Assembly: GCF_003987645.1 (NCBI RefSeq)
Contig: NZ_NGKA01000021.1
Span: 1-45,899, forward strand
Source of the DNA: Vagococcus elongatus
GTDB taxonomy: Bacteria; Bacillota; Bacilli; Lactobacillales; Vagococcaceae
Length of the DNA stretch: 45,899 nt
Direction of reading: 5' to 3'
The notes beneath the pieces are model-generated. The model ran no database searches, was not told the DNA's origin, and saw only the letters and a list, made by a program, of their open reading frames with translations. The first letter of the stretch is position 1. Each line of letters starts with the position of its first letter. The position numbers and the translations under genes are program-made. Below, in pieces: positions 32,304-42,140 of this stretch.

Positions 32304-34328
32304 TTAAGAAAAAAGTTTATTCACTGCTTCAGAGACTTTGCTTTCTTCAGAAAGGTAAGGAATCGTGATATGATCGTCTCCGGTGTTCATTTTGTTATAC
32401 TCTATTGATGTTTCGATGGCATGTTCATTTCTTGCCCAACTACGTCTGGCGACACCTCCCATTGTGTCCCAAGCAATAGCGGATTTAATGATTTCATCCG
32501 TCTCTTTTGTTCCGTCTAGGACCAAACCGAAGCCGCCATTGACTGATTTACCGATACCGACGCCACCTCCGTTATGAAGTGCTATCAACGACATTCCGCG
32601 GGCAGCATTTCCTGCAAAACATTGTGTTGACATATCGGCACAAACATTGCTACCGTCTTTAATATTAGAAGTTTCTCTAAATGGAGAATCTGTTCCTGAT
32701 ACGTCGTGGTGATCACGGCCTAACATGACAGGACCAATTTTTCCTTCACGTATCATTTCATTAAATTTAAGGGCAATATCTACTCGTCCCATACAATCTT
32801 GGTATAAAATCCGTGCTTCTGTACCAACGACAAGTTTATTTTCTTCTGCATCCTTGATCCAATTATAGTTGTCTCTATCTTGATAACGACGATCTGGATT
32901 GATAACTTCCATTGCTGCATGGTCCGTAGCAATCAGGTCATTATGATCACCGCTTAAGCAAACCCAGCGGAAAGGCCCATAACCGTAATCGAAGAGTAAA
33001 GGTCCCATGATATCTTCAACGTAAGAAGGCCAGATAAATCCGTCTTTATCATCAATACCATTTTTAGAAATTTCTTTAATCCCGGAATCAAAGATTGCTT
33101 TCATAAAGGAATTCCCATAGTCAAAGAAATAAGTTCCCTTGGCTACTAAAGATTTGATTACTTTGTAATGACGGGCAAGGGTTTGATCAACTAATTCTTT
33201 GAAGTGTTTCTTGTCTGAAGCTAGAAGCTCAGTTCGTTCATCAAATGTGACGTCAGCTGGACAATAACCGCCTTCATAAACATTGTGACAAGAAGTCTGA
33301 TCAGATAGTAAATCAACATGAATGTTCTCTTTATCGATATATTCTAGAAGGTCAACAATATTTCCATGATAGGCAATCGATGTTTTCTCTTTTTTATCTA
33401 AAAATTCTTTTGCAATGCTCATTGCTTCTTCCGGTGTTTCAGCTAAATTACTGATCCACCCTTGTTCTAGTCTAGTATCGATTCTGGATTTATCTACTTC
33501 TGCAACAATCGTTACGGCGTTAGCAATTTCTCCCGCTTTTCCTTGTGCGCCACTCATGCCGCCCAACCCTGAGGAAATAAATAATTTTCCTTTTAAGTCT
33601 TCATCATCAGCGATGCCCAGTTTTAATCGTCCAGCGTTTAACAAAGTATTAAATGTGCCATGAACGATACCTTGAGGTCCAATGTACATCCAACCGCCCG
33701 CTGTCATTTGACCGTAGTTGGTTACGCCCATTTCTTCGGCTATTTCCCAATCATCAATGTTATCATACTCACCGATTAAAAGTCCGTTAGTGATAATCAC
33801 ACGAGGAGCATCTTTTTTAGACTTGAAAAAGCCAAGGGGATGTCCGGATTCGATTACAAGAGTTTGTTCATCTGTTAGCACTTCTAAATATTTTTTGATT
33901 AATTGATATTGCATCCAGTTTGAACAAACTTGACCTGTTTCGCCGTAAGTTACTAATTCATACGGATAAAGAGCAACTTCAAAATCTAAATTATTGTCAA
34001 TCATGACTTGCATTGCTTTTGCGGCGACGCAATTTCCTTTATATTCATCAATCGGCTTTCCGTAAATTCTTTCTTTGGGATACCAGCGATATCCGTAAAT
34101 TCTACCTCGAGTCCGAAGTTCTTCAAGGAACTCAGGAATAACAATATCATGATATTTGGGGTGAACATAGCGCAAAGCATTTTTTAAAGCAAGGATTGTT
34201 TGATCTTTAGTCAATCTAAAACCACGATCAGGTGCACGACGTATACCTTCTTGAAAAACTGTTTTTTCAGGCAAAACATCATCTAGTTTAATCGTCATTG
34301 CTTCTTCAACTTGGTTTAAATCTACCAT
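32304..34328 (-). CDS. hutU: Urocanate hydratase, long form
   Basis: Urocanase adds water to urocanate to form imidazolonepropionate, using NAD+ as an electrophile. The 674-residue protein has the GLGGMSGAQGKAGEIA nucleotide loop, DQTSCHNVYEGGYCP and GRDHHDVSGTDSPFRETS with the catalytic-region residues. It is the long form (about 675 residues, as in streptococci and eukaryotes), not the 550-residue form of Bacillus. AAGGAGG sets the start at ATG 34328; the longer frame would start with TTG inside that site. It diverges from hutI across a 216-base control region and has its own terminator. Confidence 0.96.
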   Translation of the reverse strand: MVDLNQVEEAMTIKLDDVLPEKTVFQEGIRRAPDRGFRLTKDQTILALKNALRYVHPKYHDIVIPEFLEELRTRGRIYGYRWYPKERIYGKPIDEYKGNCVAAKAMQVMIDNNLDFEVALYPYELVTYGETGQVCSNWMQYQLIKKYLEVLTDEQTLVIESGHPLGFFKSKKDAPRVIITNGLLIGEYDNIDDWEIAEEMGVTNYGQMTAGGWMYIGPQGIVHGTFNTLLNAGRLKLGIADDEDLKGKLFISSGLGGMSGAQGKAGEIANAVTIVAEVDKSRIDTRLEQGWISNLAETPEEAMSIAKEFLDKKEKTSIAYHGNIVDLLEYIDKENIHVDLLSDQTSCHNVYEGGYCPADVTFDERTELLASDKKHFKELVDQTLARHYKVIKSLVAKGTYFFDYGNSFMKAIFDSGIKEISKNGIDDKDGFIWPSYVEDIMGPLLFDYGYGPFRWVCLSGDHNDLIATDHAAMEVINPDRRYQDRDNYNWIKDAEENKLVVGTEARILYQDCMGRVDIALKFNEMIREGKIGPVMLGRDHHDVSGTDSPFRETSNIKDGSNVCADMSTQCFAGNAARGMSLIALHNGGGVGIGKSVNGGFGLVLDGTKETDEIIKSAIAWDTMGGVARRSWARNEHAIETSIEYNKMNTGDDHITIPYLSEESKVSEAVNKLFS

Positions 34329-34477
34329 ATATTTTTCCTCCTTAATCAAATAACTTAAATTCTAGAAAAAATAGGATGTGTGATAACTGCTCCTCTAGTA
34401 TACTAAAAAAAGTCAATAAACTGTCTTTCTTTGTGTCTTTATTTAATTAGCACTTTTAGATAAGTATTTTTAATAAT

Positions 34478-34508
34478 TTGACAGAAATTTGACATTCTAT
34501 TATAGAAT
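34478..34508 (+). promoter_or_regulatory. hutI promoter with palindromic operator
   Basis: TTGACA (34478-34483), 17 bases, TATAGA (34501-34506) form a good promoter. A perfect 15-base palindrome, ATTCTAT-T-ATAGAAT (34494-34508), covers the -10 box and is a likely repressor or activator site. A second TTGACA occurs at 34489-34494. Confidence 0.65.
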
Positions 34509-34544
34509 AGAATAGAGTAAACAGAACAGAAGGAGTGAGGGAAC

Positions 34545-35810
34545 ATGCCAGCAGATTTGCTTTTGGTAAATTTTAATCAAATTTTTTGTCCAATAGACAA
34601 GGGGCATCCGTTGTTTGGGGAAGAAATGAGTGAAGCGACTATTATTGAAAACGGTTATATAGCTGTCAAGGATGGTAAAATTCTCGAGGTGGGAGAGGGC
34701 AAGCCTAGAAAAGAGCTGATTAACGATCAGACAAAGATTGTTGATTATCAGGGGAAATTTGCCAGTCCGGGGTTGATTGACGCTCATACTCATTTGGTTT
34801 ATGGCGGCAGTAGAGAAAATGAATTTTCAAAAAAATTAAACGGTGTGTCATATCTTGATATATTGGCTGCTGGCGGTGGTATTTTAAGCACTGTAAATTC
34901 AACTCGGTCAGCGAGTTTCGACGAATTATATCAAAAGTCCTCCCATTTATTAGACGAGATGATTATTCATGGTGTCACCACCGTGGAGGCCAAAAGTGGT
35001 TATGGACTGGATTGGGAAACTGAGGAACGGCAGTTGAAAGTTGTTCGTCAATTAAATGAAGATCATGACATCGATTTGGTATCAACATTTATGGGAGCTC
35101 ATGCTGTTCCAGTAGAGTATCAAGGGAAGGCTGATGAGTTTATCGATCACATCATTGATGACATGCTTCCAAAAGTCAAGGAAGAATCACTAGCAGAATT
35201 TTGTGATGTATTTTGTGAGAAAAATGTTTTTACAGCCGAGCAGTCCTATCGCTTGCTTGAAGCTGCCAAAAATATGGGCTTTAAATTAAGGATTCATGCG
35301 GACGAAATTGAATCAATTGGCGGATCAAAGGTGGCAGCAGATTTACATGCGGTGAGTGCAGAACATTTAATGGTCATTTCTGATGAAGATATTGCTAGAT
35401 TGAGTGAGGCTCAGGTGATTGGAAACATCTTGCCGGGGACAACCTTTAGCTTGATGGAAGATACCTACGCACCAGCTAAAAAAATGATTGATCAAGGTAT
35501 GGCAATAACGCTGACGACTGACAGTAATCCTGGAAGCTGTCCGACAGCAAATTTACAATTTATCATGCAATTAGGCTGTTTCCAGTTAAAACTAACGCCG
35601 ATTCAAGTTTTTAATGCCGTCACAATTAATGCCGCTTATTCTGTTTGCCGCAATGAGAGTGTTGGAAGTTTTGACGTTGGGAAACAAGCTGATATCACTG
35701 TATTTGATGCACCAAACATTGATTATCCTATGTATTTTTTCGCAACTAATTTAGTTAGCCATGTTTATAAAAATGGAGAATTAGTGGTAGAAGAACGTCA
35801 GAGAGTTTAA
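34545..35810 (+). CDS. hutI: Imidazolonepropionase
   Basis: HutI opens the ring of imidazolonepropionate to give N-formimino-L-glutamate. The 421-residue amidohydrolase has the metal motif [10 protein letters not shown] near residue 80, [13 protein letters not shown] for substrate binding, [14 protein letters not shown] near residue 248 and [15 protein letters not shown] with the metal aspartate near residue 325. A strong AGAAGGAGTGAG site precedes the ATG. It is the first plus-strand gene of the hut island and ends at a terminator before the large regulator gene. Confidence 0.96.
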   Translation: MPADLLLVNFNQIFCPIDKGHPLFGEEMSEATIIENGYIAVKDGKILEVGEGKPRKELINDQTKIVDYQGKFASPGLIDAHTHLVYGGSRENEFSKKLNGVSYLDILAAGGGILSTVNSTRSASFDELYQKSSHLLDEMIIHGVTTVEAKSGYGLDWETEERQLKVVRQLNEDHDIDLVSTFMGAHAVPVEYQGKADEFIDHIIDDMLPKVKEESLAEFCDVFCEKNVFTAEQSYRLLEAAKNMGFKLRIHADEIESIGGSKVAADLHAVSAEHLMVISDEDIARLSEAQVIGNILPGTTFSLMEDTYAPAKKMIDQGMAITLTTDSNPGSCPTANLQFIMQLGCFQLKLTPIQVFNAVTINAAYSVCRNESVGSFDVGKQADITVFDAPNIDYPMYFFATNLVSHVYKNGELVVEERQRV

Positions 35811-35836
35811 ATCATAGATGATTTTTTCTTCATCTT

Positions 35837-35874
35837 AAAAAGAGATTCGTCATGTTTGGCTGAATCTCTTTTTA
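35837..35874 (+). terminator. Terminator of hutI
   Basis: AAAAAGAGATTC pairs with GAATCTCTTTTT around a 13-base loop. Confidence 0.88.
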
Positions 35875-35983
35875 CGTTACTTAGAAATCGTCTGGAGAGG
35901 ATTTAACAAGCTGTGATTGGTACTGGATAGGAAATGTGTACTTTCCTGAGAATTATCGTACAATAAAAGAAAGAGGTGACAGT

Positions 35984-38900
35984 ATGAAAAAGAAAATGAG
36001 ATGCGTGATGTTTGGTAACCCTCAGATCTTTTTGAACGATCAGCCAGTTTTTTTTGCATTTTCAAAGATCAATGCCTTGTTTTATTACTTATCTGTTAAT
36101 GGACCGGTTAGCCGTGATGAAATCGCCGGGATTTTATGGTCCAATAAGTCAGAAAAAAGTGCTAAAAAGAATTTGAGAAATACGATATATCAGGCAAATA
36201 AAGAGCTAGAGGATGAATTTATTGTTTCCCCGAATAAATCGATTTTACAGCTCAATGAAGAGTTAATCGCTCCAAGTGACGTCGATTTGTTTCTCGAAGA
36301 CCCAATCAATCACTTAGATGAGTATCAAGATGATTTCTTGAAAGGATATTTTTTGAAAGATTCTGAAATTTTTGATTTATGGGTAACGAAAATGCGTAAT
36401 TACTTTGAACAAAAATTTATTCAAAACTGCTATCAGAAAGTTAGTCAAGACATAGAAAACAACCATCTGATTGATGTTGAAAAAAATATTGGCAGGCTCA
36501 TTGCTATTGATGAATATGATGAGCGTAATTATCAAATGTTGATGCGCTTCTATCAAGACAGTCATAGAAATGGCAAAGTTATTGAAACTTATTATGGTTT
36601 ATCAATGACCTTAGACGAAGAATTGGGTATCAAGCCTAGTGAAGAAACACGGGCAATTTATGAAAAAACATTGGCTATCGTCAAACGTAACAAAGAACAA
36701 AAAAAGGCAAGAAATTATCGTTTTTTTGGGAGAACAAAGGAAATCGAAGTGCTAGAAGCTAATCTTGATAGTTTCTTTCAAAAACAGCCGTTTCAGTCCG
36801 TACTTATTCAGGGAGATGACGGCATCGGAAAATCAGCCCTTAGCCGGTTAGTCTTGAGTAATGCCACTAAGAAAACGTTGATAAAAGTAACGTGTTTTCA
36901 GACGGAGCAAGGCTTTACCTTGCGAATGTGGCGTGAAATAATCACTCAATTGGATCAAATCATTATTAATCAAAAAATCATTAATGAAGAAGCATGGCAG
37001 GCGATGTGCCGAAGGTTTTTTCCTAGTTTCTTTGATAAGCGCAATGCCTCGTTTGAAGAATCCGTCAGCGATGCAGACATTAATTATTTATCTCAATTTT
37101 TGTTGGCAGTATTGAAAGAGGTTTCAAAAACCCATTTCCTCATTATTTGGATTGAAAACCTTCAATGGATTGATCCGAGAAGTCTGCAATTGTTAACGAG
37201 TATTCTGCTGCATAATGAAGATATAATGTTTTTGTTGACCTTGCGAACGGATCATCAAAAGAAAATCAAGGACTTCATCAATGCCGTGAGTCATTATGAC
37301 AAATTAATCCAGTTGTCATTAGAGCCGTTTCCTAGGGAATCAGTGAAAGCATTTGTTGAAAGGCAGATTCCAGATCAAAAATATGGCTACGAATTATATG
37401 ATAGATTGTATGAAGAATCAGAGGGAAATCCCTTGTTCTTAATGGAATATGTCAAACAGTTAAAAAATGGTTCGAAACTGGAATATATGACACCAAAAAT
37501 GCAGGAAGAGTTAGAGTTTTCTTTGACCCAGCTGCCGACAATGGAAAAAGAAGTGTTGGAAATCATTTCGTTTTTCCGTGATGCAGTTCAAATCTCAATC
37601 ATCGATACGCTTTTAGAGGCTGATTACACACAGATAGCTAATGCAGTAGCCAATTTAAGAGAAAGAAATATTTTAATAGAACGGGTAATCTCCGGAGAAA
37701 TATATGTTTGTTTTAAACAGAAGAAGCTTAAAGAATATATTTATTCAAAACTTTCAGCGACTAAAGTACGTGTGACCCATGAACAAATCGCTCGCTTATT
37801 TGAACAGCAGTGGAAAGATACAAATGATAAAAACTTATTATCCTCAGTGGCTTATCATTATAAGTATGCAGATCAAGAATTGAAATCCTTAGACTACGAA
37901 CTATACAAGTTAGAAATTTCTTTAAAATTCCAGCATGAGTTATTTCCAATCTATAGCGAACAAAGTGAGAAAACTGCTAAGCCTCAGTCATTGGAGTGGC
38001 AAAAGGAATTTGAAAAATTTGAAAAGATTGGTAAATTTCTGAAGGACAACGAAGAAATGTATGGTGAACGGGATGATTATCAACAATTATTAATGAAGTA
38101 TCTGTATCTGGAAGGACGCTATTTTATCAATTTAGGGAATTATCCTAAAGGTATCGAAAATATCCAGCGTGTAATCAGTAAAGCAAAGGAATATCATAAT
38201 GACCCGCTATTTGTGAAGTCCTATAGACAAATGATTTATTATTTTATTCAAACGGATAATGCTGGGGAGATGCTTCAATATATCGAATTAGCTATGAAAA
38301 TGTCTATAAGAATGAACGATCATGAATCTATTGGTATTCTTTTGAGATTAAAAGGATTATATAATTTGATGATCGGACAGCTTGAAGAAGCAGAACGATT
38401 GTTTCATGAATCGATTACTATCTTTACTATTTCTGATGAAGTACGAGAAAAGTATGCAAGTAATATTGCTGCTTCATACGATTATTTAGCTGAAATCGAG
38501 AGGTTGAGAGAAAATTACGATAAGGCCATGAGCTATCATAAAAAAGCCATTGTCCTTTGCGAAGAAACAAATTTATATACCAGCTTGGCTATTTTTTATG
38601 TTGGTATGGGAATTTCAGCTTTTGCAGCCGAGAATTACAAAGAGGCAAGAAAGTATCTGGAACGTTCTAATGAAATGCACATGAACTTAACGTCACCTTG
38701 GAAAAAGACACAACTAAGTGTTTATTTAGCATTGATTGATTTGTTGGAAGGGAATTATGAAGCTGTATCTGAAGCGATCATAAACTTTAATGACATTCAA
38801 AATCAAATGGAAAATCCAAGAGACATCGGCATGTTGTATTTTTATCGAGCCACTGTCAAGCATCTGCTAAATACGAACAAGATAACAGATTCTAATTTAA

Positions 38901-39019
38901 ATAAACTGTTGGATAAAGAAGAAGAATACTATTATGAAAAAGCACTCGAAAATCTAAGCCCCTATAGGGATCAATTTGAAATCAATAATTTGAATCAGCT
39001 GATAAAGGGCAAAGGATAG
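35984..39019 (+). CDS. BTAD-ATPase-TPR transcriptional regulator, probable hut regulator
   Basis: From ATG 35984 (AAGAGGTGACAGT upstream) the protein has 1011 residues. Residues 1-90 form an OmpR-like winged helix, and 100-235 a bacterial transcriptional activator domain (FLKGYFLKDSEIFDLWVTKM...LGIKPSEETRAIYEK). Residues about 255-520 are a STAND-type ATPase with Walker A GDDGIGKSALSR and an IIWIENLQWID Walker B. The remaining 450 residues are TPR-like helical repeats. This is the SARP/MalT-like large regulator plan, without a C-terminal LuxR domain. Lying between hutI and the mutL/ftcD genes, it is the best candidate for a histidine-degradation activator that senses a pathway metabolite. The imperfect palindrome GGAAA...TTTCC at 35930-35946 may be its own control site. 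Confidence 0.82.
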   Translation: MKKKMRCVMFGNPQIFLNDQPVFFAFSKINALFYYLSVNGPVSRDEIAGILWSNKSEKSAKKNLRNTIYQANKELEDEFIVSPNKSILQLNEELIAPSDVDLFLEDPINHLDEYQDDFLKGYFLKDSEIFDLWVTKMRNYFEQKFIQNCYQKVSQDIENNHLIDVEKNIGRLIAIDEYDERNYQMLMRFYQDSHRNGKVIETYYGLSMTLDEELGIKPSEETRAIYEKTLAIVKRNKEQKKARNYRFFGRTKEIEVLEANLDSFFQKQPFQSVLIQGDDGIGKSALSRLVLSNATKKTLIKVTCFQTEQGFTLRMWREIITQLDQIIINQKIINEEAWQAMCRRFFPSFFDKRNASFEESVSDADINYLSQFLLAVLKEVSKTHFLIIWIENLQWIDPRSLQLLTSILLHNEDIMFLLTLRTDHQKKIKDFINAVSHYDKLIQLSLEPFPRESVKAFVERQIPDQKYGYELYDRLYEESEGNPLFLMEYVKQLKNGSKLEYMTPKMQEELEFSLTQLPTMEKEVLEIISFFRDAVQISIIDTLLEADYTQIANAVANLRERNILIERVISGEIYVCFKQKKLKEYIYSKLSATKVRVTHEQIARLFEQQWKDTNDKNLLSSVAYHYKYADQELKSLDYELYKLEISLKFQHELFPIYSEQSEKTAKPQSLEWQKEFEKFEKIGKFLKDNEEMYGERDDYQQLLMKYLYLEGRYFINLGNYPKGIENIQRVISKAKEYHNDPLFVKSYRQMIYYFIQTDNAGEMLQYIELAMKMSIRMNDHESIGILLRLKGLYNLMIGQLEEAERLFHESITIFTISDEVREKYASNIAASYDYLAEIERLRENYDKAMSYHKKAIVLCEETNLYTSLAIFYVGMGISAFAAENYKEARKYLERSNEMHMNLTSPWKKTQLSVYLALIDLLEGNYEAVSEAIINFNDIQNQMENPRDIGMLYFYRATVKHLLNTNKITDSNLNKLLDKEEEYYYEKALENLSPYRDQFEINNLNQLIKGKG

Positions 39020-39123
39020 AAAAGAATTAGCGGTAAAATTAACGTGTCGCTAAAACATAACAGTCACTGTCTGACGGTCAACTTTTACAGAAAAATGACG
39101 GAGTAATTTGTTTAAAACTTGAA

Positions 39124-39165
39124 TAGGCGTGTGATATCCATCTGGACTATCACACGCCTCTTTTG
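39124..39165. terminator. Bidirectional terminator between regulator and mutL
   Basis: AGGCGTGTGATA pairs perfectly with TATCACACGCCT around 11 bases. CTCTTTTG follows on the plus strand; the minus exit is only moderately T-rich. It lies between two convergent genes. Confidence 0.8.
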
Positions 39166-39191
39166 TGTCACAGTGCGTATTTAAACAAGGA

Positions 39192-40577
39192 TTAACAAGG
39201 CACCATCATTTGTTTGAGCAGTTTAAACGCTGTTTTCGGGTATTTTTGCGATAACAGTCCGAGAGAAGACAACAAATAATGTTTATCAACGAAAAATGCC
39301 GGCGCTTCTGGTTTTAAATATTCATTGCCGTTTGAACAAGCAAATTTTAATATTTTTTTTGGAGACGAATGGTAAGTAATTACCCCGCCTGTGCCTATGA
39401 CTGTTTTAAAATTACGCAAATCTTTGCCTTTTTGATAGCTTATCGTACGATTAGGTGTTCTGGAAAATCGTATCGTGCCAGCATGTCTGTTGACGGATAG
39501 TTCAACTGCTTTTGCGGCAAGAGCTGTGTCAATTTCTATATCCTGTTCTGTTTTAGCAATGAACGTTGGATGTTGCGTCCTGTAATGAATGGCCTCTTGT
39601 AGAGTGCCTGGATTAGAATCAAACGGCAGCATTTTTGTAAATGCATCCATGCCGATGACTTCTAACAAACTTTCAGCAGAATAACGCATACCTAAATCGC
39701 CTTCCACAGTTCTTTTGGCATAGGGCTCTTCTAGGCCTTCAAAAAACGTATTATCATCAGTAATCGGAGGATTACCGATTGTAAAAACATCAGTTGTCGC
39801 ACCGCCAATATCAATCACCATGCTGGGGCCAATCCCTTTGTCGTCAGGCAAACCTTCTGCAAGCAGCTCGGCAGCCTTTAGTACGGCAGCAGGTGTGGGT
39901 AATATTGGAGAACTAGCTATTTTTGCCATGTCATCAATCCCGTTTGTTTGAATGATTTTTTCCATAAATATGTCTCTAGCTATCTCTCTGACAGGCTCAG
40001 GATTTAATACATTGACCTTTGGCATGACATTTTCTGTATAAAATAAAGTTAGATTTGAATTGGTGAAGGCAGCTTTGATTTTTGGGACCGCCTCTTTATT
40101 TCCTGCAATTAAAATAGTCCCGGAAGATAGATGATCATTCAACATAGTTGCATTGTGCAAAATAATTTCCTGATTGCCGCCATCGGTACCGCCGCATAAG
40201 AGTATGATGTCAACCTGTTCATGGTCTATGTCAGCAACCTGATCTTTGGTCAACTTGTAAGAATAGGTTTTTATCAAACGTGTTCCTGCGCCTAATGCAG
40301 AACGTTTTGCCGCCTCTGTGGTTAAGCTGTCAGTTAGACCGATTGCGATCATCCGAAACCCACCCCATGCAGAAGAGCATATGAAAATATCGTCAAAATC
40401 AGCAATATGTGCCTTTTGTTCAAAAAACTCCCGGCCCTGTTTAAAACAAGTTGAAATGTTAGTTTCATGGGACGTAGGCAGTGTCAAACGATTGATGATT
40501 TGAGAATTTTTAATATCTATTGCTGTAAATTTAGTATAGGTACTGCCAAAATCTACAAGTAAAACATTCTTTTCCAA
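39192..40577 (-). CDS. mutL: Glutamate mutase-associated protein MutL/GlmL
   Basis: The protein is an ASKHA-fold ATPase of the MutL/GlmL family (unrelated to DNA repair MutL). Phosphate-binding motifs are LLVDFGSTYTKFTAID at the N-terminus and VIDIGGATTDVFTIG near residue 265; CSSAWGGFRM and LLCGGTDGGN are family segments. In clostridia mutL lies between the glutamate mutase genes mutS and mutE and is thought to help maintain the B12 enzyme. Neither subunit gene is in this window. GGAGG lies eight bases before TTG 40577, giving 461 residues; the ATG at 40592 has no site. It sits inside the hut island, which suggests further fermentation of glutamate through methylaspartate. Confidence 0.85.
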   Translation of the reverse strand: MEKNVLLVDFGSTYTKFTAIDIKNSQIINRLTLPTSHETNISTCFKQGREFFEQKAHIADFDDIFICSSAWGGFRMIAIGLTDSLTTEAAKRSALGAGTRLIKTYSYKLTKDQVADIDHEQVDIILLCGGTDGGNQEIILHNATMLNDHLSSGTILIAGNKEAVPKIKAAFTNSNLTLFYTENVMPKVNVLNPEPVREIARDIFMEKIIQTNGIDDMAKIASSPILPTPAAVLKAAELLAEGLPDDKGIGPSMVIDIGGATTDVFTIGNPPITDDNTFFEGLEEPYAKRTVEGDLGMRYSAESLLEVIGMDAFTKMLPFDSNPGTLQEAIHYRTQHPTFIAKTEQDIEIDTALAAKAVELSVNRHAGTIRFSRTPNRTISYQKGKDLRNFKTVIGTGGVITYHSSPKKILKFACSNGNEYLKPEAPAFFVDKHYLLSSLGLLSQKYPKTAFKLLKQMMVPC

Positions 40578-41229
40578 TTTTGATGCCTCCATTCTATCTT
40601 AAAACTTAGATTAGAAAAATCTTATAATTCTAATCCTTTTCTCATTTAACAATCAATAAAACGTCAAATAATTTAATTATTCCTAGAGATACTTCTTTTA
40701 AAAAAAAGTTTGACGTAAAGATTTTTCTTTTTTTTATTCCGTTTAGCGTTCTTTTTTTTGTTTACGGTCGTTTTTTGTCGTTTTTCACAGACATACAAAA
40801 GGCATAAAACCTTAGTGTTATTTATAGTGAGCAATAAGCTCTTGTTTAATGAACACATAAAGTTTTTTCCGTTGACAAGTGTCCATTCACCTAGTGTAAA
40901 CAAAATGGTCAAAAAAGTGTCAAAATTTCAAATTAAATAATAAAAAGTGAAAATTCGCTTGAAATTTCGAGTAAAATAAATTTCTTAAAAGATTGATAGA
41001 TAGCGTCAGTACGCAATTTTGAGCGATTGACCAAGTTGAATAAGCGTGATAATGTTTAAGCATGCATGGAAACGTTAACAAAAAGTTGACGGCTAGAACT
41101 TAAATTTCAAGGAAATTAAACTGTGTAAAACTGCATCTTTTGTATGACTTGATAACCCATACAAAAAAAGAATCTATTTTGTTACTTAAAAATTTAAAAC
41201 TAAGCTAAAAAAAGAAAGGAAGTTTTTAA
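40578..41229. promoter_or_regulatory. Long divergent control region between mutL and ftcD
   Basis: No gene is seen in these 652 AT-rich bases. On the minus strand TTGATT (40651-40656), 18 bases and TAGAAT (40627-40632) could drive mutL. On the plus strand TTGACA (40874-40879) with TGTAAA at 17 bases, and TTGACC (41027-41032) before GATAAT (41048-41053), are candidate ftcD promoters. A hairpin, TTTTGTATG with CATACAAAA (41138-41166), lies in the ftcD leader. The first promoter would give a leader of about 320 bases. Confidence 0.5.
41067..41080 (+). promoter_or_regulatory. CcpA-binding site (cre) upstream of ftcD
   Basis: TGGAAACGTTAACA matches the cre consensus TGWAANCGNTNWCA at 13 of 14 positions. 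It lies just downstream of a candidate promoter and about 150 bases before ftcD, a position suited to catabolite repression of the ftcD operon when preferred sugars are present. Confidence 0.7.
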
Positions 41230-42129
41230 ATGGCGAAGTTAATCGAATGTATCCCAAATTTTAGTGAAGGTCGCGATGAAAAAATAATACAAGGACTTGT
41301 GAGTATTGCCAAGAGTATCCAAGGCGTGACACTTTTAGATTATTCATCTGATGCAAGTCATAATCGAAGCGTATTCACGCTTGTCGGAGATGAAAATGGG
41401 ATTCAGGAAGTAGCTTTTCAATTGGTCAAATATGCAAGTGAACATATAGATATGACGAAGCATCAGGGGGAACATCCTCGAATGGGCGCTACAGATGTTG
41501 TGCCGTTTGTGCCTATCAAAGATGCAACCACCGCTGAATGTGTTGAGATTTCTAAAAAAGTAGCTAAAAAAATCAATGATGAACTAAACATACCAATCTT
41601 CTTGTACGAGGAATCCGCAAGTAACCCGTCAAGAACTAATCTTGCAAAAGTAAGAAAAGGGCAATTTGAAGGCATGCCAGAAAAATTGTTGGAAGAAGAA
41701 TGGGTGCCGGATTTTGGAGAAAGAAAAATCCATCCGACAGCAGGGGTAACAGCTGTAGGTGCACGTATGCCGCTAGTGGCATTCAATGTCAATTTAGATA
41801 CTGACAATATTGATATCGCTAATAAAATCGCGAAAATCGTTCGTGGATCAGGCGGCGGTTTCAAATATTGTAAAGGTATTGGAGTCATGTTGGAAGACCG
41901 TAATATTGCACAAGTTTCCATGAACATGGTGAATTTCGAAGGCACACCATTATATCGTGCATTTGAAACGATTCGTTTTGAAGCAAAACGCTTTGGTGTC
42001 AATATTATCGGAAGCGAAGTTATTGGTTTGACACCGGCTAAGGCATTGATTGATTGTGCAGAATACTATTTGCAAATCGAAGAGTTCGATTATGGTAAAC
42101 AAATTTTAGAAAATCACTTATTAAACTAG
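41230..42129 (+). CDS. ftcD: Glutamate formimidoyltransferase
   Basis: The enzyme moves the formimino group of formiminoglutamate to tetrahydrofolate and frees glutamate. The 299-residue protein corresponds to the transferase half of the bifunctional vertebrate enzyme: N-terminal LIECIPNFSEGRD, the catalytic-region GEHPRMGATDVVPFVP near residue 80, and HPTAGVTAVGARMPLVAFNVNL. The cyclodeaminase half is encoded separately by the next gene, 11 bases on. GAAAGGAAG precedes the ATG. It is the first gene of ftcD-fchA-fhs-hutD. Confidence 0.96.
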   Translation: MAKLIECIPNFSEGRDEKIIQGLVSIAKSIQGVTLLDYSSDASHNRSVFTLVGDENGIQEVAFQLVKYASEHIDMTKHQGEHPRMGATDVVPFVPIKDATTAECVEISKKVAKKINDELNIPIFLYEESASNPSRTNLAKVRKGQFEGMPEKLLEEEWVPDFGERKIHPTAGVTAVGARMPLVAFNVNLDTDNIDIANKIAKIVRGSGGGFKYCKGIGVMLEDRNIAQVSMNMVNFEGTPLYRAFETIRFEAKRFGVNIIGSEVIGLTPAKALIDCAEYYLQIEEFDYGKQILENHLLN

Positions 42130-42140
42130 GAGGCCTGACA

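Noticed and set aside
39192-40577. DNA mismatch repair MutL
   Set aside because: The shared name is misleading. The protein has ASKHA ATPase motifs of the glutamate mutase-associated MutL family and no GHKL mismatch-repair motifs.
41463-42002. 179-codon minus-strand open frame
   Set aside because: It lies wholly inside ftcD in antisense, has no ribosome binding site, and the plus-strand protein is a clear family member.
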